Origin: Pseudonocardia alaniniphila
Lineage (GTDB): Bacteria; Actinomycetota; Actinomycetes; Mycobacteriales; Pseudonocardiaceae
NCBI RefSeq assembly: GCF_022524485.1
Contig: NZ_JAKXMK010000004.1
Coordinates: forward strand, 1-64,000
Length of the DNA: 64,000 nucleotides
Direction of reading: 5' to 3'
The notes beneath the pieces are model-generated. The model did not search any database. It was not told the DNA's origin and was given only the letters and a program-made list of their open reading frames with translations. Shown here in pieces: positions 51,767-59,412 of the stretch. The position numbers were made by a program, and so were the translations under genes. Each line of letters opens with the position of its first letter. Position 1 is the first letter of the stretch.

Positions 51767-54264
51767 CACGAGAGATCCCTGCGGTCGGTGTCGTTCAGGG
51801 TGACCACTCCGGTTGTTCCGGCCGTCGCGGTCATGGGCACAGTTCCTGATGCGACCCGCGTCCGCTGAGGGTCCTGCCGGCGAGCCCTGTGGGCCCCGCC
51901 CTGCGACTGGGGACGCCCGGTCGGTGGTCCGGGCCGGTACCGCGGTCGGAGGGCGGTGACACGCCGTTGGCGTATGGCGTGCACCAGCTCCAACGCGATG
52001 GCAAGCAGGATCACGGGCACTCCGATCGCCCCGAGCAGGTTGAGGGGCGGCAGGCTGAGGTCGTTGACCCCCTGCTGCCCGACCACGCCGCGTATCGCCT
52101 CGAGCGCGTGCACGCGGGAGTTGCTCAGCACCACAGAACTGCCGGTGGAGGCGTTCACCCCGACGTCTTCCGCATCGATGCTGACCCTGTCGGCGTGCAC
52201 GGAGCCGGTCGGTCGTACGGCGAGTCCCTGGGTGGATTCGATGGATGTGCCGGAGATGCTCGTGGCTGCTGCGGCGTCGATGCCCGTGCTGCCACCGACG
52301 ATCCGGCCGCCCGTGATCCGGGAGTTCGGACTGAACGTCCGGACCCCGTCGGACACGACGTCGTTCACCGACATGTCGGTCACGACCACTCCGCTCGTCC
52401 CCTCCGCCATGACGATCCCGTCGTGTCCGCGGTTGACGACGATGCCCGTGATCGCGACATCGGTCGCGCCCCGTTCGACACGCACACCGGTGCGGCAGTC
52501 GTTGATCTGCACGCCGTCGAGCTGGACCTGGTGACCGCCGATCGCGATGCCGGCGACCCTGGTGCCGGCGAACGTGGACTCCCGCACCTCGAGGCCGTGC
52601 GTGGTCTTCTCGATCACCATGCCGCGGAGGCCACCGGTGCTGTGCATCCGGTCGATCACCGTGCCGGTGCTGTTGACGTTGGTGAAGACGCCGATCGGTT
52701 CGTCGGTTGCGGTGAGGTCGGTGACGACGGTGTCGGCCGACTGGCTGATGCGCAGCCCTCCGCTCTGGTCGGCGGCGGTCGTGATCCCGTTGATCCGCGC
52801 GCCGTTCTGCTTGTCGACGGCGACCCCGTAGTCGCCGTTGCCCGTTGTCGAGATTCCGGTGATCGGCCGGTTCGAGTTCATCCCGGTCACGTCCACTCCG
52901 CTGCCGGCGTTGCCCATCGCGCGGATCCCGCTCATCGTCGTGCCGCGGTCGCCCCGCAGGACGATCCCGTCCTCTGCCGAGTCGCTCGCGGTCACGTCCT
53001 GGAGGCGCACGTTCAGCGATTGGGAGAGTTCGAGGCCGGTGCTGTTGCGGGTCAGCGTGGTGCGGGTCAGGAAGCCGCTGCTGTTCGGGTTGAACAGCAC
53101 GCCGGCCTGGCCGTCGTCGGCCCCCGTCGGCAGCGTGCCGAGGTCGCTGATCGTGACGTCGGTGCTCTCGAGCCTGCCGTTCGACGAGACCACGATGACC
53201 GGTCGACCGGCAGCCGAGGGAGGCAGGGCCGCCTGGGACCTGGGGTCCGCGGACGTGACCGTGATGCCGCGCAGGATGAGATGGCCACCACCGGTGTAGA
53301 GCGAGGCGGCGTCGGGCTGCGTCGCTCCGCCGACCAGCCTCAGGGTTCGCACGTCGCCGCCGGAGTCCAGCAGGGCGCCCGGCGTCAGAACCACGGCGGC
53401 GTTGAGCGTCGCCGTGGTACCGGAGACCGACATCCAGGAGCTGGGCAGGTAGCGATCGAGATCCATGACATCGGCGCGTCCGAAGAACGGTTCTCTGCTC
53501 AGGAGTTGCCCGTCGACCACCAGGTCGACGGCCGTGGGCCGGAGGATGGCCATCCGGTGCGGCCGGCCGTGAGACTCCCACGATGCCCGGACCTGGCCGG
53601 CAGCCGCTGCCAGATCAGCTGCTCTCTCGGCTGCCTGGGCCTGGGCGCTCTCCTGGGTCGGCGGGACCACGGTGGGAGAGGGGGCCGGCGCGGGTGCTGC
53701 CGGTTCGCGGGGCGCCCTGATCGAGGGGGGTGCCGGGGCAGGCTGCGCGCCGGCGTCCGGTGCGGTGGGGACCGGCGGCTCTGCGGGAACGGCCGGTGCG
53801 GGGACCGCTGCCTCGGCGTTCGTCGGTATCGAGGATGTCGAGGGTGTCGCCGCGGACGGGGCCGGTAGCGACGGTGTCGCGGCGGAGGGGACCGGTAGGG
53901 CGGGTTCGGCCGCGGTGGCGGTCGGCGTGGAGGGTTCCGACGTCTCGCCGGGCGGCTGAGTCTGACGTGGACCAAGCGGTCCCTGCGGGATCGCGTCCTG
54001 CCGGGGTGGTCGGCGGCGAAGCCTCAGCGGCCGCGATGGATCGAACCCACGTCCTGGTCTCGCGGTGGACTCCGGTTCGGCCGATTCCGTGCCCGGCGTG
54101 TCCGCTGCCGGCGGCATCGCCGCAACCTCGGCTGCCGGTACCACGGCAGCCGAGGAGGCCACGGCCGCCGCACCGGGCGTTGCCACCAGGGCGAGCAGCG
54201 CGGCGGTCGCGCAGCAGGAGAGCAGTGGGCCGGCCCGGTGTCGGTTCGGTCGGGTACTTGTCAT
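51766..54264 (-). CDS. secreted, membrane-anchored beta-helix protein with Pro-rich linker
   Basis: 832 residues: signal sequence (about 1-36), a long Pro/Ala/Thr-rich low-complexity linker (about 40-215), a right-handed beta-helix (about 290-720) with short repeats such as DGIVLRGDRG and HDGIVMAEGTSG, and one C-terminal membrane helix (LGAIGVPVILLAIALELVHA) followed by a basic tail. It does not carry an obvious lyase or epimerase active site. By position it may guide or modify the growing polysaccharide outside the membrane. ATGA overlaps tie it to the synthase and the epimerase-like gene. Confidence 0.75.
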   Translation of the reverse strand: MTSTRPNRHRAGPLLSCCATAALLALVATPGAAAVASSAAVVPAAEVAAMPPAADTPGTESAEPESTARPGRGFDPSRPLRLRRRPPRQDAIPQGPLGPRQTQPPGETSEPSTPTATAAEPALPVPSAATPSLPAPSAATPSTSSIPTNAEAAVPAPAVPAEPPVPTAPDAGAQPAPAPPSIRAPREPAAPAPAPSPTVVPPTQESAQAQAAERAADLAAAAGQVRASWESHGRPHRMAILRPTAVDLVVDGQLLSREPFFGRADVMDLDRYLPSSWMSVSGTTATLNAAVVLTPGALLDSGGDVRTLRLVGGATQPDAASLYTGGGHLILRGITVTSADPRSQAALPPSAAGRPVIVVSSNGRLESTDVTISDLGTLPTGADDGQAGVLFNPNSSGFLTRTTLTRNSTGLELSQSLNVRLQDVTASDSAEDGIVLRGDRGTTMSGIRAMGNAGSGVDVTGMNSNRPITGISTTGNGDYGVAVDKQNGARINGITTAADQSGGLRISQSADTVVTDLTATDEPIGVFTNVNSTGTVIDRMHSTGGLRGMVIEKTTHGLEVRESTFAGTRVAGIAIGGHQVQLDGVQINDCRTGVRVERGATDVAITGIVVNRGHDGIVMAEGTSGVVVTDMSVNDVVSDGVRTFSPNSRITGGRIVGGSTGIDAAAATSISGTSIESTQGLAVRPTGSVHADRVSIDAEDVGVNASTGSSVVLSNSRVHALEAIRGVVGQQGVNDLSLPPLNLLGAIGVPVILLAIALELVHAIRQRRVTALRPRYRPGPPTGRPQSQGGAHRARRQDPQRTRVASGTVPMTATAGTTGVVTLNDTDRRDLS

Positions 54265-55472
54265 GCGGGTATCCCCTGCGCAGTTGACCCTGGTTGCTCA
54301 GTGCGGACGACCTCGCCGTTCTCGACGGCCACCTGCCGCGTCAGCCAGCGCTGCCGGCGGATGGTGAACAGGGCCTGCAGCTTGATCAAGGCCATGATCC
54401 ACGAGACGAACACGTACCCCGGGATGAAGAAGAACGAGGACGGCCGGCGGCGAAGGTGAGGTAGCAGCTTCGCCGACCGGCTGATCTGCCACCAGAGCGC
54501 CAGTACAGCGGCGAACACCCAGTTCCCGATCACCAACGAGTGGATCATGAACGCAGGTCCGAGCAGCAGGGTGAAGCTGCTGACGCCCTTGTCGATCATC
54601 GTGTAGGCGAGGAAGGGGCGTCGCCACACCCAGCGTCGCGACAGTGCGCGCAGGTCGGAACGCCAGGTGTTGCGTGCCCACCGGAGCCGCTGGCGGAGGA
54701 AGATCCGCCAGCGGTTGGGGAAGGTCGACCAGACCTCGGCCGTCCGTTGCATGTACGTGAGATGGCCGCGTTCCAGGATGAGCGTCGTCAGGCGCTTGTC
54801 GTCGCCCGACAGACACGGCACGCCCCAGAACGTCTCGTGCATGAACTCGTCCTCGATCTCGAGCAGCAGCGCGCGGCGGTAGATCGCGGTGCGCCCGGAC
54901 AGGCACGACACTGCCTGCCCGAGCAGGGTCTGGCTGGCGTTCTCGTCGAAGTACCGGTGATCGAGGAACATGTCGGTGATGCGGGCCAGGAAGCCCGTGG
55001 ACCCGTAGACGTTCTGCCGGGTCCCGACGCCTCCGATCCGGGGGTCCGCGAACGGCTTGCACACCTCGTCCGCGACGTCCGGGGCCCAGATGGTGTCGGA
55101 GTCGACGAGGGCGACCAGCTCGGTGTCGGCCGCTCGCCATCCCCGTCGCAACGCGTCCCGCTTTCCCGGTACGTCAGTGATCAGCACCCGCACCGGGTAG
55201 CGGTCGGCGACCTCCTGACAGTCCTTGTCGGAGACGTCGATGACGAGGATGACGCCGACCCTGTTCGCCAGCCAGGACTCGATCGCGGTGGCGAATATCT
55301 CCGGATCCTCCTGGTACACCGGCACGACCACGGTGATCGGCAGTCTGTGGTCGTTCATCACCGGCTTGTACAGCACCGCCGGGATGCGCCGTACGAGCCA
55401 GCATGCCCACCGGACCAGGCCGAGCACGCCGAGCGGCGTGCCCAGTACGTAGTAGTAGAACGGGAGTGTCAT
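54261..55472 (-). CDS. processive GT2 glycosyltransferase, membrane polysaccharide synthase (Alg8/HasA-like)
   Basis: 403 residues. The GT2 domain shows VVVPVYQEDPEIF, LVALVDSDT near residue 124 (metal-binding DxD), CLSGRTAIYRR, LSGDDKRLT near 222 (catalytic base region) and RQRLRWARNTW near 260 (the Q/RxxRW motif of processive synthases). One N-terminal and about three C-terminal membrane helices are visible. Hyaluronan, cellulose and alginate (Alg8) synthases share this plan. With an upstream uronate-forming dehydrogenase, the polymer is probably a uronan. Overlapping stop/start codons join it to both neighbours. Confidence 0.85.
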   Translation of the reverse strand: MTLPFYYYVLGTPLGVLGLVRWACWLVRRIPAVLYKPVMNDHRLPITVVVPVYQEDPEIFATAIESWLANRVGVILVIDVSDKDCQEVADRYPVRVLITDVPGKRDALRRGWRAADTELVALVDSDTIWAPDVADEVCKPFADPRIGGVGTRQNVYGSTGFLARITDMFLDHRYFDENASQTLLGQAVSCLSGRTAIYRRALLLEIEDEFMHETFWGVPCLSGDDKRLTTLILERGHLTYMQRTAEVWSTFPNRWRIFLRQRLRWARNTWRSDLRALSRRWVWRRPFLAYTMIDKGVSSFTLLLGPAFMIHSLVIGNWVFAAVLALWWQISRSAKLLPHLRRRPSSFFFIPGYVFVSWIMALIKLQALFTIRRQRWLTRQVAVENGEVVRTEQPGSTAQGIPA

Positions 55473-56386
55473 GCCGTCGGGATGCCGGACGCTGCTTTCC
55501 CGGCGGCTTCGACCTCCTGCTTGACCACGCTTTCGAGCCGATTGTTCGTCTCGACCACGGCTTGCAGCAGTGGCATGTCGACGCCGATCGCATCAGAATA
55601 TCCGAGGAATCCGCAGGTGTCCTTGGGCAGGCAAACCCCGCCGTAGGGGGCGCCGCCGCGGATTCCGTACTGCGGGTTTATCGAGCCTTCGGCGGACTTC
55701 GCGACCGTCGCCGCGATCGGGTCGAGATCAAGACCGATCTTCTGGGCGATGAGCCACATCTCATTCCAGAAACTGATCTTCGTTGCGTTGAAGATGTTGT
55801 GCGCGCATTTGATGAACTCGGCTTCGGCCGGGTCGGAGAATGTGCGCATCTCTCCGCCGAATGGTTCGAGCAGTCCGCGCAGCCGGGCAACGGCTTGCGG
55901 GTCCCGGCTGGCGATCACCGTCATCCATGGGTGGCTGAAGTCCTCGGCTGCGGAGACCGCGCGCAGGAACTCCGGATTCGAGGCCAGGCGGAATCCCTCG
56001 CCGGCGGTCATGCCGGAGTTCTCCTCGAGCACCGGTCGCACCAATCCTTCGGTGGTTCCCGGGGACACCGTCGACCGCACGACGACGGTGTGCTGTGCGC
56101 TCGATCCGGCCAGGGCTCGACCGACGGCCGCGGTACCTGCCGTGAAAGCCCCCAGGTCGTAGCGCCACCCGACGTTCGGCGTAGGCAGTGTCAGGAAAAT
56201 GAAGGAGTCGGGCTCGGAGCTCAGGTCCAGCTCCGTCCGTGCGTCCAAACCCTGGGCTTGCAGGTGACGTACGCGTGGCACGGAGATGTCGATGAAGGTC
56301 ACTGTGTTACCGGCGGCCAGGAGTCCTGTGCCTGTCGCTGTTCCGACGACGCCGGAACCAACGATGAATACCCTCGATGGCTGCAT
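55469..56386 (-). CDS. nucleotide-sugar 6-dehydrogenase (UDP-Glc/GDP-Man type) lacking the C-terminal domain
   Basis: 305 residues, against about 430 for the family. The NAD domain (VFIVGSGVVGTATG at 6-19) and central helical domain are complete up to the catalytic Cys in PYGGVCLPKDTCGF near 252 and the helix LLQAVVETNNRL. It then ends, so the usual C-terminal nucleotide-sugar domain is missing. The stop overlaps the synthase ATG, so this is not a simple recent frameshift. The expected product is a nucleotide-uronic acid for the polymer. Activity without the C-terminal domain is uncertain. GAGAGG precedes the ATG. Confidence 0.8.
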   Translation of the reverse strand: MQPSRVFIVGSGVVGTATGTGLLAAGNTVTFIDISVPRVRHLQAQGLDARTELDLSSEPDSFIFLTLPTPNVGWRYDLGAFTAGTAAVGRALAGSSAQHTVVVRSTVSPGTTEGLVRPVLEENSGMTAGEGFRLASNPEFLRAVSAAEDFSHPWMTVIASRDPQAVARLRGLLEPFGGEMRTFSDPAEAEFIKCAHNIFNATKISFWNEMWLIAQKIGLDLDPIAATVAKSAEGSINPQYGIRGGAPYGGVCLPKDTCGFLGYSDAIGVDMPLLQAVVETNNRLESVVKQEVEAAGKAASGIPTA

Positions 56387-57693
56387 TAGCACGCCTCTCG
56401 CTCGGCACCGTGATCGATCACTTGGGAGTGTGATTCTGCGGACCGGGTCTAAGAGGTCGCACACCGGTCTCGGGTCGCGGACGGGTGCCGATCGAGCGAA
56501 CCGCGCAGCGCCTAGATCGTTTCTTCCCAGGTCAGGGGCCTCGCACGGCTGCCGCCCTTGGCGGAGCGCCATCTCGTGATGACGAGGTGTATATGACTGG
56601 CCAAAGTCAAGAGTGATCAACGCCATCCTAATTGGCGATCATTGCACAATGGGAATGTTTCAGATCACCAAGTTGATTGTTCCGGCTGCCCCCTTTGTCC
56701 TGGATTTCGTCCCATTCCCGACGTATTTGCTGTCCGGAGTTATTCTCCTGCGCTCGGCCGCACCCTGCGCGTCGCGCGGAAAAGGTGATCTGTCCAAGAT
56801 CGTATGGCGGGCCACGAGATGTGCCGGATATCCACCCCGAATCCGGGTGGCCGGCAGGCCTGGATGGAGGTCGGGACGCGACCGTGCCGGGCCGGCCGGA
56901 CGACAGGGCGAGCGTCCCGCGAGCAGGCCCACGGCCTGGGACGACACGATCCGGCGCCGATCATGGGCTGCTCGCACGCACCGACGATGTGGCCGAGGCC
57001 GAGGTCGGTGAAGCCTGTAGGCCGCCGGCCAACCGATGGATACCGGGAATTGTCAGTGATCGTGATGGCGGCAGCGGAAATCGACAGCGCCCGCTGCTGA
57101 TTGCGGTGCCGTCCCGCACCACTGCGGTATGCGATCCCGGCGACTGCTGTGCGGCATGCCCTCCTTGCGATCGGTCAAGCCGCGGAACGAAACGCGCGAT
57201 AGATGGTCTTGGCGGACACCCGTAGCCCCCCGTGCCCGTCAGGTCGTGCGGGCCGAGAATCGGGTGATCCACTGTGCAGACTACTTGATCTTCGGCTCGC
57301 CGGCGCCAAGCCGCGCAGCATGGCGACAGGCTTCGTGCACCGGCGCCGCAGAACCGCCATACTGTGCACCCATCACGGCTGCGGCTCCCGTCGGGATTGC
57401 AGTTGTCGCGCCGCTCGCGGTGGATGGTCTGAATCGACTTACTGATCTCGTCGAGGATCTACTCTTTTGACAGCCGTGTACACGGACTCCCGGCGAGCAT
57501 GATCCGGTCATCGTCCTGTGCCGGGAACCGCAGTGTTCGGCTGGGTGTCAGCGCACTGCGGCGGCTGGATCTGTGTGACGAAGTTTCATTCGATTTCGGG
57601 ATGACATGTGTCACTCGGCAGTGATGCCACGATCGAGGTAGGCGGTGTACGAACAGCGCCGATCCGGTTGCCGCGTTGGGTAGGTTCGGGCAG
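56387..57693. other. 1.3-kb gap without a supported gene
   Basis: The part next to the dehydrogenase is AT-richer (56580-56760) and holds the promoter region of the polysaccharide operon. The rest contains scattered open frames on both strands without ribosome sites. A minus-strand frame near 57180-57230 reads RVSAKTIYRAF, like a helix-turn-helix fragment, but nothing around it supports a gene. It may be decayed coding DNA. Confidence 0.45.
56614..56643. promoter_or_regulatory. imperfect dyad upstream of the polysaccharide operon
   Basis: TGATCAACGCCAT and ATTGGCGATCA are near complements (one arm has a two-base insertion) around CCTA, in the AT-rich stretch about 230 bases upstream of the dehydrogenase start. 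On the minus strand a TTGATC ... TCATAT promoter-like pair overlaps it. A regulator or sigma factor site is plausible. Confidence 0.3.
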
Positions 57694-58542
57694 ATGTTGT
57701 GGAATGTCGACGGCGTCCGGATCACCCGAGTGGTCGAGCACGTGATGCCGTTCGCGGTCGACTTCTTCGCCGAGGCCACACCGGCGCACGTTGCTGCGGA
57801 GCCGTGGCTGGTGCCCGACTTCGTCGATTCCCGCGGCTGGTATCTGATGAGCTTCCACACGTTCGTCATCGAGGCCGGCGGGCGTTGCATCGTCGTCGAC
57901 ACCTGCACCGGCAACTCCAAGGACCGCCCGCTGATCCCGGAGTTCGACCACCAGCGTCGCCCGTTTCTCGCGGACCTTGCCGCGGCCGGCTTCGTCCCGG
58001 AGTCCGTCGACATGGTGGTCTGCACGCACCTGCACGTCGATCACGTCGGCTGGAACACCTGCCTCGAGGACGGCAGATGGATTCCGACGTTCCCCCGTGC
58101 GCGTTATCTGTTCGGAGCTGCTGATATCGATCATTGGTCGAATTCGGAAGATCCTTTGCATGCGTCCGCCTTCGCCGACTCGGTGCAGCCGGTGATCGAT
58201 GCCGGGCTGGTCGAGCCCGTGGTGGCGGACACGAGTCTCACCGCCGAGGTCCGGATCCGGACATCACCGGGACACACGCCGGGGCACCTGAGTGTGTGGA
58301 TCGGCGACAGCTGTGTGATCACCGGCGACGTCGTGCACCACCCGATTCAGCTCCGCTATCCGGAGTGGACGGCGAGCGGCGACCTCGACCCGGACGCCGC
58401 CCGGGCGACTCGCAGGGAACTGCTGGCCGCGGCGGCGTCGACGAATGCGCTGGTGCTCGGCACGCACTTCGCCGGCACCAGCGCCGGGCGGGTGCTCCTC
58501 ACCGAGGACGGCTACCGCTTCGCGCCCGAAACCGCCGGCTGA
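57694..58542 (+). CDS. MBL-fold metallo-hydrolase
   Basis: 282 residues with the metallo-beta-lactamase signature CTHLHVDHVGWN (about 109-120) and further metal ligands in SPGHTPGHLSVW, ITGDVVHHP and LGTHFAGT. The N-terminal part (FVDSRGWYLMSFHTFVIEAG) matches quorum-quenching lactonase-like or methyl-parathion-hydrolase-like members. Hydrolysis of a lactone or ester is likely; the substrate is unknown. The ATG follows a weak site (TAGG), and an in-frame TTG 18 bases upstream is possible. Confidence 0.8.
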   Translation: MLWNVDGVRITRVVEHVMPFAVDFFAEATPAHVAAEPWLVPDFVDSRGWYLMSFHTFVIEAGGRCIVVDTCTGNSKDRPLIPEFDHQRRPFLADLAAAGFVPESVDMVVCTHLHVDHVGWNTCLEDGRWIPTFPRARYLFGAADIDHWSNSEDPLHASAFADSVQPVIDAGLVEPVVADTSLTAEVRIRTSPGHTPGHLSVWIGDSCVITGDVVHHPIQLRYPEWTASGDLDPDAARATRRELLAAAASTNALVLGTHFAGTSAGRVLLTEDGYRFAPETAG

Positions 58543-58573
58543 CCCTGTGCGGAGCACCTGGCGTCGGTCCGGA

Positions 58574-59323
58574 TCAACGAAGGTAGAGCCCACCGTTGAC
58601 GTCCCAGCAGGCGCCGGTGACCGAGGAGGCGTCCCGGCTCGCGAGCAGGGCGACGACCTGCGCGACGAAGCCGGGCGAGCCCAGCCGGCCGACCGGGATC
58701 GTGGCGATCAGCGACTCCATCCGCTCCGGCGGGACGAGACGGTGCACGACCGGCAGGTCCAGCGGGCCAGGAGCGACGGCGTTGACCGTCACACCGGACG
58801 CCGCGAGTTCGCGGGCGAACACTTTGGTCAGCGTGTGGATGCCGCCCTTCGAGGCTGCATAGTGCGCGCCGGTGGCGGTGCCGCCGTTCTGCCCGGCCAG
58901 TGAGCCGATATTGACGATCCGGCCGTAGCCGCGCTCGGCGAGGTGGGCGCCGAGGATCTGGCAGGCGTTGAAGGTGCCGGACAGGTTCACCCCGACGACC
59001 GAGTCGAACTCCTCGGCACTGATCTGCATGACCGGCGTCGCCTGAGTGCCGGCGGCGTTGTTGACCACGACGTGCAGCCCGCCCCAGACGGCGACGACGC
59101 CGGCCAGGAGATCGTGGAAGGAGGCGCGCTCGCGGACGTCGAGGGCGAACGCGCGCGCCGTGGCACGTGACGGATCGAGGTGACGCGCGACCTCGGCCGC
59201 CTTCTCGACGTCGACGTCGGCGAGTGCGACCCGCAGGCCGTGGCCGTGCAGCCGAGCCGCGATCACCGCGCCCAGCCCCCGAGCGGCGCCGGTGACGACG
59301 GCGACGTCGCTCTCGGCGGTCAC
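58574..59323 (-). CDS. short-chain dehydrogenase/reductase (SDR)
   Basis: 249 residues of a classical SDR: cofactor loop VVTGAARGLGAVIAARL near residue 9, NNAAG near 88, catalytic Ser in IVNIGSLAGQ and the YAASK pair near 154-158, then the C-terminal ACWDVNGGLYLR. The acidic residue after the second strand (LADVDVEK) favours NAD(H). It converges on the MBL hydrolase with a 31-base gap, so the two may share a function but not a transcript. GTG start taken at the beginning of homology. Confidence 0.85.
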   Translation of the reverse strand: MTAESDVAVVTGAARGLGAVIAARLHGHGLRVALADVDVEKAAEVARHLDPSRATARAFALDVRERASFHDLLAGVVAVWGGLHVVVNNAAGTQATPVMQISAEEFDSVVGVNLSGTFNACQILGAHLAERGYGRIVNIGSLAGQNGGTATGAHYAASKGGIHTLTKVFARELAASGVTVNAVAPGPLDLPVVHRLVPPERMESLIATIPVGRLGSPGFVAQVVALLASRDASSVTGACWDVNGGLYLR

Positions 59324-59412
59324 CTCACGGACGTCCTTTCGACGAGAGGCGTGCCCATCCGCGCCTCGACCGACGGGATCGGGCGGACCAGGCGCCCGGC
59401 TCGCCCGAACCG

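Noticed and set aside
56677..57225. 182-codon frame in the 1.3-kb gap
   Set aside because: No ribosome site, no recognisable motif, Arg/Pro/Asp-rich composition typical of non-coding GC-rich DNA.
57175..57369. minus-strand frame ending RVSAKTIYRAFRSAA, like a helix-turn-helix
   Set aside because: Only about a dozen residues look HTH-like and no flanking domain exists; at best a decayed regulator fragment.
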